Shown: positions 52,459-63,415 of the stretch, piece after piece
How the letters are laid out: the number at the start of each line of letters is the position of its first letter
Numbering within the stretch: position 1 is the stretch's first letter
DNA from: Cephalopachus bancanus
Lineage: Eukaryota; Chordata; Mammalia; Primates; Tarsiidae
Reading direction: 5' to 3'
Length of the DNA: 64,000 nt
NCBI GenBank assembly: GCA_027257055.1
Contig: JAPVLO010000044.1
Coordinates: 1,116,001 to 1,180,000, forward strand
The notes under the pieces: generated by a model
Told to the model about the DNA's origin: nothing
The model's database searches: none
Seen by the model: only the letters and a program-made list of their open reading frames with translations
Translations under genes and position numbers: made by a program

Positions 52459-53408
52459 CTTCTAAGTCCCAGCCCTTAATCCTTTTTAAGTGCAGATTTG
52501 TTCTAAGTGCAAATCCCTTCTAGACACAGATCCCTTCTAGGCACAGATCACTTCTAAGAGTCTATCCCTTCTAAGCACAGATCCTTTCTAGACACAGATT
52601 CCTTCTAAGTGCAGATCCCTTCTAAGCACAGATTCCATCTAGATACAGATTTCTACTAGGTACAGGTCACTTCTGTGCAGATCCTTTCTAGGCACAGATC
52701 CCCTCTAAGCACAGATCATTCTCGCTACAGATCCCTGCTAAGTGCAGATCCTTTCTAGGTGCAGATCCCCTCTAGGCACAGATCCCTTCTAAGCAAAGAT
52801 CACTTCCAGGTGCAGATCCTTTCCAAGTGCAGACCCTTTCTAGGTACAGATCTCTTCTGGATGCAGAGCCCTTCTAGGTTCAGATCCCTACTAAGTGCAG
52901 ATGCCTTCTAGGTGCAGATCTCTTCTAAACACAGATTCCTTCTAGGCGCAGATCCTCTCAAAGCACAGAACCCTTCTAGGCTCAGATCCCATCTAGGTAC
53001 AGATCCCTTCTAAGCCCAGATCCCTTCTAGGTGCAGATCCTTTCTAAGCCAGATCCATTCTAGGTGCAGATCCTTTCTAAGCACAGATCTCTTTCAGGCA
53101 CAGATTTTTTCTTCTAAGCACAGATACCTTCTAGGTACAGACCTTATCTTGGCACAGATGCCTTCCAAGCACAGATCCCTTCTAGGTGCAGACCTCTTTT
53201 AAGTGCAGATCGCTTATTGGCTCAGATCCCTTCTAGGTGAAAATCCCTTCTAAGCCCAGATACTCTGTAGGTGAAGATTTCTTGTAGGTGCAGATCCCTT
53301 CTAGTCACAGATCTTTTCTAGCCTCAGATCCCTTCTAGGCACAGATTCCATCTAAACAGAGATGCTTCTAAGCTCAGTTCCCTTTTAGGCACAGATCCCT
53401 TCTAAGCA
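52459..53408 (+). repeat. 17-bp minisatellite, about 56 units
   Basis: The unit is CAGATCCCTTCTAGGYR, with TAGG alternating with TAAG and the last two bases mostly CA or TG. Successive CAGATC starts at 52745, 52762 and 52779 prove the 17-bp step. About 950 bp is occupied with only a few insertions or skipped bases, and units differ by roughly one to four bases, so the array is old. Each unit carries TAG or TAA, and because 17 is not a multiple of 3 every frame is closed. No protein is encoded. It is not part of a known satellite that I recognise. Confidence 0.96.
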
Positions 53409-53499
53409 TGGGCTCCTATGCAACTGTTCTGCTCATACACCCATGAAGCTGGCACTGCAAGTGTTGCTGGTGCTACCAGTACTAGGTCCACCACTACTT

Positions 53500-53602
53500 T
53501 AAAAATGTTTCCTTCTTTTTCACCTTCTTTTTTCTTTCTGTTTCCCTCCCCTTTCCCCCTCTTCCTTCTACTCCTCCCTCATCTTCCTCCTCCTCCTCCT
53601 CA
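53500..53602 (+). repeat. Polypyrimidine (C/T) tract
   Basis: Nearly all C/T from CCTTCTTTTTCACCTTC to CCTCCTCCTCCTCCTC, with few purines. It lies 90 bp after the minisatellite. Confidence 0.88.
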
Positions 53603-53799
53603 AGACATTATACAAAAGTCTGTTACCTTGTTTCTTGTTTCCATCTTTCCTTTGGCCTATTTTTTTTTTAAAACTCAGATGCTGAAAGGAGCTCTTTAAA
53701 CACTGTCACATCACTTTTCTATTCCTGGTTCTCTTACTTTTTTTAAGTTTAGGTAAATCTAGATAAAATAATTATTCTTCCCTGCAATGATGTTTCATT

Positions 53800-54330
53800 T
53801 TCTTTTATTTATTTAATTTTTTTTTTAGTTTTGTATTGATACATAATAGATGTGTCTATTTTCAGGTTACATGTGGTAATTTAATACATATATATATATA
53901 TATACATATATAAATAATTTTCAAAGATAAGATCAGTGTTATTGGATGTCCACCACCTTAAGTGTTTATCTTTTCTTTTAGCTATTTTGAAACGCACAAT
54001 AGATTATTGTAACTATAGCCAGCCAACTGATCTACTGAACACTAACTCTTATTTCTTCTTCCTAGCTGACTTGGTTTTCAATCTTTCTGTCAAGAAGTTT
54101 TATATAACTGTGTTTACTTTAGAAGGTTGTTGTGTTGCTTCAATAATAATACAAATGAATATACATTAAAATATACTCAACATTTTGCAACATTATAGTT
54201 GTTCACAGGATATTGGCCATCTTCATCCATCCCATCTGTCTTCTCCTCATTATTGTTGCAATTGATTTCATCATTTACTAGCAGGAATCCTTGGATCTAG
54301 TCGCAATTTTTTTTTCTTTCATGTGCTAGG
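53800..54330 (-). mobile_element. L1 3' UTR, minus strand, with (TA)n
   Basis: 'agttttgtattgatacataatagatgtg', 'tcaggttacatgtggtaatttaatac', 'tttgaaacgcacaatagattattgtaactatagcc', 'atactcaacattttgcaacattatagttg': L1MA/MB-like 3' UTR in reverse. A short (TA)n run lies at 53883-53902 inside it. Confidence 0.75.
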
Positions 54331-54479
54331 ATATTTTCCCCTGTTCATTTGTTTTGCTTGTTTATTTACTTATCAATTTGCTTTTTCAACATCATTTTTT
54401 TGAACCCCAGAACATACAAAGTTGGAAAAAGGCCAGGACATTCTCTCTTATTTTTGAACATTTTTTTCTGTTCTTTCTT

Positions 54480-54625
54480 TCCTATATGTAATCTCTTTTA
54501 ATCTTTATATTGTACTTATGAGAAAGAGTATAACAGTAAAACTATTCAGAGAGAGAAACTGAGTTTGCTAAGATTACAGTGCAGGTTAGTGACAAAGCCA
54601 GGATTGGATCATAGCATCTGTGTGT
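54480..54625 (-). mobile_element. MIR, minus strand
   Basis: 'taatctctttta...', 'actattcagagagagaaactgagtttgctaagattacagtgcaggttagtgacaaagccaggattgg' is reverse-strand MIR. Confidence 0.75.
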
Positions 54626-55395
54626 GCCTCAGCTAGAGTTCTGTCACCACAGTGCAGTATCTTCCAAGCTAGCCTACAAATTCCTTACAGAGGGGGTGAC
54701 CTTTTGCTCCTTTTGCATCTTCCGTGGAGTCCATTGAGCATGCAGGAGCAGCAAAGTGAAAATGAACAACTGTCTGAGAGAGAAAAGAAAATCATTAATG
54801 CTCTTTCAGCTAGTATCCTTGGTACCTTCTGTTTTGATTACCTATTGCTGCTTAACAAGTCATTGTATAATTTGATGACTCAAAACAGCTACAACTACTA
54901 GTTAAAAATTCTGTAAGTTGGGCAAAGTTTGAAAGGGAAAGCCCATCTCTGGCCATGTGGCGTCAGCTGGGATGGCTCCAATGTAGTTGGAGGATCCACT
55001 TCCAACATGACTTACAGATACGGAGGGCAAGTTGGAGTGCTGGCTGCCAGCTGGGAGTTCACCTGGGGCTACTGGCCATGTCTTGTTTCTCCTTCATGGA
55101 GCTTCTTCACGTTGCTGGGTTGGGCTTCTCATAGCATGGCAGGAAGGTTCCCAGGGGCAGTATGCCAAGAGCAAGTGTTCCAAGAGGACAAGTACCACAG
55201 TCCAAGTCAGCACTGCCCAGACAGTAGGCACTAGCTACATAGAGCCCTTGAAATGTGGTTCATTGGAAGTGAGATGTGCTTTAAGTACAAAGCACATACC
55301 CGATTTGGAAAACAAAAGATAAAATATCACTAGTATTTTTTTAAAACATTGACTGCATTTTGAAATGATAAAATTTTGCCTAAATAAGACATACT
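54626..55395. other. Mostly unique stretch, no gene seen
   Basis: Around 54830-54910 the phrase 'gattacctattgctgcttaacaag...atgactcaaaac' resembles the start of an MLT/MER medium-reiterated LTR, and the following 250 bp may continue it. Frames at 54620-55322 are domain-free. Confidence 0.4.
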
Positions 55396-55407
55396 ATTAA
55401 CATCAGC

Positions 55408-55690
55408 GGCCAGGTTTGGCGCCTCAGCCTGTAATCCCAGAACTTTGGGAGGCCGAGGTGAGTGTATTGCTGAGCCCATGGGTTTAAGACCAGTCCAGGC
55501 AACTTGCCAAGACCTCATCTATACAATAAATAAAAAATTAGCTGGGCATGGTAGCATGCTTGTAGTTCCAGCTACTTGGAAGACTGAGGCAAAAGGATCA
55601 CCAGAGCCCAGCAGGTCAATGCTGGGGTGGTTGTGAGTGTGCAACTGCACTCCAGCCTGGGAGATAGAATGAGACTCCAACTCAAAAACA
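55408..55690 (+). mobile_element. Alu dimer, plus strand
   Basis: It starts GGCCAGGTTTGGCGCCTCAG, with a left arm, linker CTATACAATAAATAAAAAATT, a right arm with CCAGAGCCCAGCAGGTCAAT, and the end CAACTCAAAAACAG. The flanks ATTAACATC (55396-55404) and ATTAGCATC (55696-55704) are a TSD with one mismatch. Confidence 0.95.
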
Positions 55691-55699
55691 GAATCATTA

Positions 55700-56060
55700 G
55701 CATCCTCTTCTTTTTTAGTGTGGTTACTAGAAGACTGAAAATTATATTTGTAACTCACATGACATTCTATGGCACTGGTCCTTGAGCTTACCAGGCCTCT
55801 GCTTACATACCACTTGTCAACCTGGAGTCATTCTGGAGGCTGTGCCAGGGTATTAGTACCAGGAGGCAGAGTTCACTGGGAGTCACCCAAGTAGCAATCT
55901 ACCACAAAGTCCATTGTTTCCATTTTGTTTCATTTTTTAAACAATGTAATACAATTTTGTAAAATGACCTGATATGAAAAGTTCTATAAAAAGTCAGGGG
56001 AAAATAACTTCCTGCTTCCAGGCATAATAGAATATGGTATTTTATGTTTCAGCAGTAATT
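55700..56060. other. Unique non-coding stretch, no gene seen
   Basis: Nothing recognised beyond the Alu TSD at its left edge. Confidence 0.4.
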
Positions 56061-56587
56061 ATTCAAAATTGAACACCTACTGCATACAAAGCACCAGGCA
56101 CTGAAGCAGAGTGAAGAGTTCTCATGTGGTTTCAGACTGGAGAAATCCACAACAAATTTCTGGAATGGAAGAATGAACATGAAAATGTGTCAGATTAAGA
56201 CATAGTGGCATGTTTGGAAATAAGTGCCACTTGTGTGACTTGCTTATTTGTGTTCTCTCCAATTGTCTCATCTTTTGTAATGTATCTTTCCCCACTGAGA
56301 GTTTCTGAGATTCTAATTCAGTTCTGAGGTAGAATGCTGATTGGTGAGTACAATTTAACAAGATAATTTTTTTTTCTTCTCTGGTCTAAAGTCACTGTAG
56401 GGAATGCTTCATGGACATTTAAAGGAGATGAAGACAGAAGAGGAATGGAGTTGGAGTGTCTTTCTGGAATAAAGGATCCTTAGCAGTCGAGTGGGTTTAG
56501 TTCCTGATAAGAGGTCAGAGAGTGCTACCACTTTCACATAATTACTTAAAATTAGCAAACAAAACTCAGGCTTCTGGAGGGAGGGCG

Positions 56588-56958
56588 TAACTGTTTACTA
56601 GGGCTGCCATAGCAAAGTACTAGACTGGGTGGTTTAAACAACAGAAATTCCTTTTCTCACTGCTCTAGAGGCTGTAATTTCATAAACAAGGTGTCGGCAA
56701 GGTCAGAAAGACATTCCTCTTTTGATGTCATCTTCTCGCTCTTCTTCTCTCCATGTCTTCACATAGTTCGCATACATGTGCCAGCGTGTCTGTGTCTTAA
56801 TCACCTCTCTCTATGAAGATGTCATACAGTCTACACTAATGATGTCATATTAGCTTAAGTATCTAAAGACCTTATCTCTAAATACAGTCACATTCTGAAG
56901 TACTAGGGGTAAGGACTTCAACCTGTGAATTCTTGAGGGACACAATTCATCCCGTAAA
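56588..56958 (-). mobile_element. MLT1-type MaLR LTR, minus strand
   Basis: 'actgtttactagggctgccatagcaaagtac', GACTGGGTGGTTTAAACAAC AGAAATTCC, 'ggtgtcggcaaggtc', 'tctctaaatacagtcacattctgaagtactaggggtaaggacttcaacc', 'gggacacaattcatcccg': the same LTR group as 15061 and 32456, with some inserted sequence near 56830-56870. Confidence 0.88.
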
Positions 56959-57397
56959 AAATAGTTTCAAAGATGAGCTCTCTTTCCAATAGAGGGGTTC
57001 CTGCAAAAGCATCAAAATTTGTTTAAAAAGTAGAAATAAGTATAATATCCCAGATGCATTAAAATATTGCCTATTACTTGCTTTTTGAGTCCATCTTTTT
57101 TTGATAAAATGAGACTAAAAGACAAAGTTGCAAAGTTAAAAGGAAAACTAAGAACTTGTAGGTACCTGTTGCTGAATCACACGAGTATGATTACATATCT
57201 ATTTGGAGGGTGCTCTCTGGGGCTTCACTCTCCCTTTGCTTGGGTCAGAAGCAGGACCTTAATAAAACCAAAACACAGCCTTGATGCTTTGGGCAGAATA
57301 GCCTTGTCAGAGTACTCAGGATGGTACTGAGCTGTAGATCCAAGCGTCCTGCGTCCTAAAGTCAGTGAAATCTGAGTCTGGGTTATATGCAATTGGC
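56959..57397. other. Unique non-coding stretch, no gene seen
   Basis: Overlapping frames at 57067-57330 (plus) and 57225-57446 (minus) have no known domain; nothing else is recognised. Confidence 0.4.
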
Positions 57398-57672
57398 TTT
57401 TTTTTTTTTGAGTTGGAGTCTCAATGTCGCCCAGACTGGAGTGCAATGGCCGCTCCTGGCCACCGCAGTCTCAACCTGCTGGGCTCTGGCGATCCTTCTG
57501 CCTCAGCCTTCCAACTAGCTGGAACTACAGGCGTATGCTACCATGCCTGGCTAATTTTTTTTGATTTATTGTAGAGATGAAGTCTCGCCTGCCCAGGCGG
57601 GTCTCGAACCTGTGGGTTCAGGCAATCCACTCACCTCAGCCTCCCAAAGGTGTGGGATTACAGGCTGAGCCA
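57398..57672 (-). mobile_element. Alu dimer lacking its first bases, minus strand
   Basis: A T12 tail, GAGTTGGAGTCTCAATGTCG, GATTTATTGTAGAGATGAAG and the left arm ending at GGCTGAGCCAGTTGG. The usual first bases (reverse 'ccgagcctggc') are missing, so it is slightly 5' truncated. It carries the lineage-type variants. A 117-codon frame starting inside it is not a gene. Confidence 0.94.
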
Positions 57673-58039
57673 GTTGGGGGCTTTAAGGTGTGTTTCTTGA
57701 GGGAGAGGAAGGAAGGGCATGGAGTCTTTCAACTCCAACTTGGAGGACTTTCAAAATGGAATGAAGTGTTTGCCATGCCAACCATCTACTGGGAACTTTC
57801 AAGAAGGGTTCAAGTGAAGGAAGAGGTAGCTCTATGTCTCAGAAGGCATCAAGAATCAAGTCTTTTCTTCTTTGTAGGAAAAAACAATATAAGTAACCCT
57901 CCATCCAATGATGCCAGAACTTCCTGGTAGGTGGTTACAATAATAATGTGTTCTTCTAACACCAAGGCTTTTATGCTAATGTCTTACTACTTACACATTT
58001 TCTGAGGCCTCCCCCAGTGCTCCATGGGGGGAGGGTGCC

Positions 58040-58520
58040 TAGCATTACTGGTAATAACCTCCAATCTAATAGCGACAGTCCTACCTGACATTTGTCATTT
58101 ACTTTCTCTCTCTGGCTCCCCTTTTTTAGAAATCTTATCTGGGTAGCTACTTGAAGGTGTCCTGTGATGACTTCTGCTGATAGTGCCAAGGGAGACCCCA
58201 GGGTCTTTACCTCAGAGAATGATAATCCCATCCTTTCAAATTATCAGGCAAGAAAAACTGGGAGTCAACCAAGACTCACTGATAAATTCTAGCAATTCTT
58301 TGTCATTTTTATTCTTGCTTTCCTCTGTCTGGAATGCCCTGTCTTTAGGTATCTTTATGACTTATTCCTGCACTTTCCTTCAGGTCTCTACTCAAATACT
58401 ATCAGGGAGGGCTTCCCCGATTGGTCTAGAATAAAAACACCTATTTATCTTCTTTCTCCTAACTCCCTCATACCTTTCTTTTAGCAAGGTATGTAGTATT
58501 AGTGTGTTCCTGGAATGGTT
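58040..58520 (+). mobile_element. L2 LINE 3' region, plus strand
   Basis: 'ttgctttcctctgtctggaatgccctgtc', 'ccttcaggtctctactcaaatactatcagggagggcttccccg' match the L2 phrases 'tgcctggaatgctct' and 'caggtctcagctcaaatgtcacctcctcagagaggccttcc'. Upstream bounds are vague. Confidence 0.75.
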
Positions 58521-58554
58521 AATGTCTCCTAATGCTGCTACAGCAGTTAACTCA

Positions 58555-58735
58555 CTTATCCACCATTCATACATTACAAAAATGCCACCACGTGGCAGAG
58601 ACCATGCTATGTTATAAAGATAGATAGAGGGACAAAGGAAAGACATCTGCTCTCATTCTAGTGGAAGACACAAATAAAGAAGTGAACAAATGTATTGCAT
58701 CATTTCATAATGGAAATAAACAGGAAAACCTATTG
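58555..58735 (-). mobile_element. L2 LINE 3' fragment, minus strand
   Basis: 'atgccaccacgtggcagagaccatgctatg', 'acatctgctctcattctagtggaagacac aaataaagaagtgaacaaatg': reverse-strand L2 tail region, facing the plus-strand L2 on its left. Confidence 0.65.
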
Positions 58736-59189
58736 GGAGTGTCTTGACTTCAGTAGTCAACAGAGGCTTTTATCAGAAAAGAATTGGAAAGTGCAGGTTT
58801 CATAAGCCTCTTCTCTGTCATCTTCTAGTTCTCAACCCTATTATCCGTGGGCTCTACTCCAGGTCCAGGAACCAGGCAAGGAGTAGATGCTATGTCACCC
58901 CCTCCACAGATCCATCTTCCTCTTTTTGCTACATCTTCCTCCCTTTCCTACTGTCACTTCTGCTAATTGCAAGACAGAGCTTCCAGTACTGGATATGTAT
59001 GGGCACCAACATATGTTTCAGGGATAGTAGGACTGGGAAGAAGATGGGTTCCTCCCCATGAGAGTTGTCAGTCTTGATTTAGCCATGTGCTATGACATTC
59101 CATAATGTTCCACCTCCATGTGGTAGCTGTCTGCCCAAGTCTAATCTTATAGCCCTTTTGAGCTCAGAAAATTCTAATAAGCTTTTTCA

Positions 59190-59775
59190 AGGCACAAAAC
59201 AATAACCTTTTTAAAATGAAAATCTGGTCATACCACCCCTGCCTGAGTCTAAAACCCTACAGTGGCATCCCACCTTCTTTTAGGATAAAAGTCACTTCTG
59301 TACCTTGACCTGTGGATCTTGTATACATAGTCTTGCTCCAGCCTCACCAGGCCCATTTCCCATCAAACCCACACTGGGCATCTTTCAGTCCTTTTATTTC
59401 ATCCTGCTCCTTCCCTTCATCAGGTTTTGCATAAGACATTATTTATTTCTGAAATGCTTTCCCTTCTGTCTTAACCAAGTTAACTTAACCTTAAGGCTTA
59501 GCTCAAATATTTCTCCATAGAAACCTCTCATGATCCCTGCCCCTCTCCTTTATAGCATGTAGCTTGGTTGCAGTTTCATATTGATCTGTTTGATACCTTA
59601 TTCATGCTGTCTTCCTCATTAGAGAATAGACTCCATGAGGCCTGGAACTGTGACCATTTCTACTGACGACTGTGTGCCCAGCATGATCCCATGGCTTGCA
59701 ATGTAGCAGGTACTTGTCAATGTATGTTGAATGAGTAAATGATTGAATGAATTAATTAATGAATGAAAATCTTTT
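59190..59775 (+). mobile_element. L2 LINE 3' end, plus strand, about 585 bp
   Basis: 'gtcataccacccctgcctgagtctaaaaccctacagtggcatccc', 'cttgctccagcctcaccaggcccatttcc', 'ccttaaggcttagctcaaatatttctcc', 'attagagaatagactccatgaggcctggaactgtgacc', and the terminal 'caatgtatgttgaatgagtaaatgattgaatga'. It runs to the very 3' end of L2. Confidence 0.9.
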
Positions 59776-60229
59776 TCTTTGTACTACTCTTCAAACATAA
59801 ACAAGATCAATAATAGTTGTTGGAGTAAAAGGTAATCCCTGTCCTCTGGACAGGAAATATTGGGTCACTGTTCATAAGAGGCCACTAATGCCCTTCTGCT
59901 TGCAAATTGCTTATTTGTTGGTTTTGCTAAAGTGCATCTTTGCAAAGGGGTATTTCAGGAAAACTAACTGGAGTGAACTGACCCATACTTTTGTATCACA
60001 GTTTTGAGTATGGGCATTTGTGAGCATCAGTTTGTGAATGATATTATTTTTACATTTATTTTCCCATCTTTCTACATTTATTTCCCATTTTTCCTTTTCT
60101 ACTATTCCTTCCTTCTCAACCCAAGTTACACTTATCTTTTTTTCAAAGGTTGGTGGTGTAAATGGAATAAAATTAGTTAGAATCATAAATGAGATTCAAG
60201 AGGAGTAACCAGAATAGGGTTGGGGAATG

Positions 60230-60600
60230 GATGCCCCTCCCTCCTCCTCTATAATTTATTGTTTTTCTTCTGTGGGAAGCCAAATGATATTTCTCTAATT
60301 AACAGACACAGGCAACTATCGTATAAATCAACATCACAGCCTTTTTAGTGATGCAATCACTTTATGATCAGGGGGCATAAATTAAACATCACAAATGCAT
60401 CTCAAGAAGCAAATCATAATGGAATAAAAGAAAGTGGTGTTGCCTGGCTCCGGAGATTGTCTGGGTACCAAAAGCTATCTTCACTCTGGGAAATTCTGGT
60501 TTTACCCCAGCATAACTGGGGAATCTATCCTGTCCCCCTGTGGACAGGGATGCCACACATTCATGTACTTTCTGTTGAACCTTGTCTGTAAGCATAACTG
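60230..60600. other. Unique block, possible conserved element
   Basis: Repeat-free. It includes TCTAATTAACAG (60294-60305), ATAAATCAACATCAC, TGATGCAATCAC, ATAAATTAAACATC and AAATCATAATGG. Clustered homeodomain-type AT cores suggest regulation; this is weak evidence. Opposite-strand frames at 60364-60694 show no known domain. Confidence 0.35.
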
Positions 60601-60609
60601 TGTGTGTGG

Positions 60610-60860
60610 AAACGAGAGAGCCCAGGATCTGGGTGCAAACCTCAGCTTTGGTATTTACTCTCTGCATGATTTTAGGAAGTCACTGTCTCCTTAGCTAATT
60701 TTTTCATCTATAAATTGGAGCCAATAAGAATACTTACTTCATTGCATGATAGTGGGCATGAACACATTAATGCACACAAAGCACTTAAGATAGTGTTTGA
60801 CATGTAAAGAGAAGTTTAATTAATTTGAACTATTATGACTATGGTTGTGATTCTCATTAT
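60610..60860 (+). mobile_element. MIR, plus strand
   Basis: 'gatctgggtgcaaacctcagctttggtatttactctctgcatgattttaggaagtcactgtctccttagctaattttttcatctataaattgg' and 'gtgggcatgaacacattaatgcacacaaagcacttaagatagtg': near-complete MIR. Confidence 0.88.
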
Positions 60861-60884
60861 TGTCAGCCTCATATTTAGGGTCTC

Positions 60885-61030
60885 CATTTTAGTGTCATAA
60901 TCACTTAAAACGCTGATTTCTGGGCAGAAAATTCATAGTCTGATTCCACAGTCTGGGTGGAACCAAGGATGCTGCGTTTTCAACAACCTCCATAATGCTT
61001 CTGCAGGCAGTCTGTGAACCACAGTGAAAA
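60885..61030 (+). mobile_element. MER5A-group MITE, plus strand
   Basis: 'gtgtcataatcacttaaaacgctgatttctggg', 'tctgattccacagtctgggtgg', 'gcgttttcaacaacctcc', 'ggcagtctgtgaaccacagtg' follow MER5A order. Confidence 0.72.
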
Positions 61031-61505
61031 AACTCTGTCCTATGACATGCACAAGGAATTGAGGCATTTGCTGAATACCTAACTCAGTCTAAATTCTACC
61101 CTCTAAGAACAAGATTCTGCCAAAAATCATCCAGGGAGCAGATTTAAACTTTTTTATATTTCCTTCTAGGAAGTGGACTCTGGGTGGGTTTTCCAGGGAG
61201 CATCCCCCTTTCCCCACTCCCCAAGCTCAAAGCAAGATTGCTGTAGCTGTGGAGATTGGCTGGAAGATGAGGCCCATGGGGGAAAGGGGGAGGTGGGGGC
61301 TGGCAGAGAGAAAAAGGAGGAGAAGAACTACAATGAATTTTTTCTGCTCACACATACATGGATCAGCTCTTTTCTCCAGCCCCCCTTCCCCAAATTTGGT
61401 GATTATTTTAATATTTCCTCCAAACCCAGAACTTTGGAGAAAGGATAATAGGTTACAGATTATAAAAAAATTATCTATTCATAATCTCACATAAAATTCT
61501 CAGTT
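61031..61505. other. Unique non-coding stretch, no gene seen
   Basis: A purine-rich stretch at 61265-61330 underlies the two overlapping plus frames (61173-61494). No domain recognised. Confidence 0.4.
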
Positions 61506-61509
61506 CTAT

Positions 61510-61690
61510 GGGACCAGGAGAAAGGAGAAATTATTATCTCCATTTTACAGATGAGAAAACTGAAGTTCAGAAATGAAAAAGGATTTATCCAAGTCACACA
61601 TTTCCTAAAGAACAGTGAGTCTTGGCTGTAGGATTTTTAATTCTAAATCTACTATTTTTTCACTGCAATGTAGAGCCCTTGGTCTTTTCC
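61510..61690 (-). mobile_element. MIR, minus strand
   Basis: 'ttattatctccattttacagatgagaaaactgaagttcagaaatg', 'tccaagtcacacatttcctaaagaacagtgagtcttgg': reverse-strand MIR. Confidence 0.88.
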
Positions 61691-63031
61691 CTCACCTAGA
61701 AGCAAATCATGGTGGTGTATGTACAACCAAGTATAGATAATCATGATATTTTGAAATGAAGTTCAGGTGCTTCTGTGTCTGTGTGTCTATCTGTGTGTGG
61801 GTGGGGGATATTGGGGATGGGATTCAGAGATACTTATTATAGCCCCTTATCCCTTTGCTCTTTGGACTTTAGTGTCCCACAGTACTATCCCAACCACCAC
61901 AGCATCAGTGGCCCTGTTGAATTTTCCATTTTCTTTCTAAAGAAACACTGTCTTGAGACTATAATCCTCACACTGGAAACCTGTTCAGGAACCATGGTCC
62001 CTGGAAGTCATGGAGCACTTTAATGGAATGCCATGACATTTTAAGGGTTGGAAGGATTATGTGTTTAAGGATGAATGGTATGTTTTCTTTTCCTCTTTAA
62101 CCCTTCTTCTACTGAGTCATCTAGGCATGGCATGTTGACTGCTCAAGGGAACAATAAAGCCCAACTACAATGTAGAGAAAAAGGAGAAGTCCTGTATTGG
62201 TTCTTAAGTTTCCAGAGTCTGAGCTGCAGGGTAAAAGAAGATTCACAAGCACAGATTTGAACAGACATCTAGGAGAGTCTGATAAGTAAATTTTCTTGCC
62301 CTCAAGAATAAAAGAAAACCCTGGACTTTGGGACCAGAAGGTTAGCAGGAAAATAAATAGTAAAAAATTGGTGGGAAAATGAGGTGGACTCTGAAGTAAA
62401 GGGAGCTTATGGGACAGAGCAAAGCAGCACCCAGAGGCACACCAGCCTTTGCTGAAGCAGCCTCTGAAGAGGTCTTGGGTGTGGTTTACACTTGGGAGGT
62501 GGATGAGACCTCTTCGCTATCTGCCCAGCCACCACTCAGTTAAGCTTAATACAGAGCCTGGGTATCTACAGTGCCTGTCCTTCTCAGTAGACAAGCCATG
62601 ACACAGCCAGAGCATTGCTGGTTGACAGACCCATCAGAGCAAGACTCATCGGTGCCCCATGACTGATCTCATCCAAACCATCCCATGTGGCCAGCTGCCA
62701 TTTTAATGTCAAGGGTACTTACACACATTTGAGGCAGAAGACAGGCACCCTGGGCATCTAGACAGTGTGGTGGTGTTTAAAGAAAGCCCCTCAGCATCAA
62801 TACATGATTAGGACCAGTTGGACCATCTCAAAAATCTCCCTCCTATTTTTAGAACCAAAACAATGGTCAATAAACCATGCTACAATATATATATGGGAAA
62901 TAGGACCATGTAATGTTGTTCCAGGTTAGATATAACTTTTGATTGCATTTGCATATAAACATGTAAATGCAAGGGTCAATAGTTAAAAAAAATATGGTAG
63001 GAAGAAATTGAAATGAGAAAAATCTCTATTC
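61691..63031. other. Unique non-coding stretch, no gene seen
   Basis: An imperfect (TG)n-like patch at 61770-61806. Frames at 61775-62023 and 62075-62260 have no recognised domain. I identify no repeat body. Confidence 0.4.
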
Positions 63032-63415
63032 TTGTTTGTTTTGTTTTTGAGTCAGAGTTTCACTCTGTTACCCAGGCTGGTGGCATGCTCACAGTCATTG
63101 CAGCCTCAGCCTGCTGGGCTCAGGTGATTCTTCACCGTCAGGCTTCCAAGTAGCTAGAACTACAGGCTTGTGCCACCACGCCTAATTATTTTTATTTATT
63201 TATTTGAATTAGAGTCTCATTGTGCTACCCAGGCTGGAGTGCAGTGACACACTCATGGCCACCATAGCCTCGACCTGCTGGGCTCTAGTGATTAATCTGC
63301 CTCAGGTTTCCAAGTAGCTGTAACTACAGGCATGTGCCACCATGCCCAGTTAATTTTTTGATTTATTGTGGAGATAAGGTCTTGCCAAGTTGCCCAGGCT
63401 GGTCTCGAACCTGTG
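63032..63415 (-). mobile_element. Alu composite: partial left arm plus two right arms, minus strand
   Basis: Read on the minus strand from 63415: the distal part of a left arm, a linker (AATAAATCAAAAAATTAACT), a complete right arm, an A-rich linker (63190-63204 as TTATTTTTATTTATTTATTT), then a second, slightly deleted right arm ending in an A-rich tail at 63032-63045. The flanks AAAATCTCTATTCTTG (left) and AAAATCTTGATTCTTA (right) match at 13 of 16 bases, as if one TSD enclosed the whole unit. Confidence 0.8.

Noticed and set aside
52459..53408. CRISPR-like array
   Set aside because: Units are directly adjacent 17-mers with no spacers of constant length, and the DNA is mammalian. It is a minisatellite.
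57577..57930. 117-codon plus frame
   Set aside because: It starts inside a reverse Alu and runs into unique sequence with no recognised domain.
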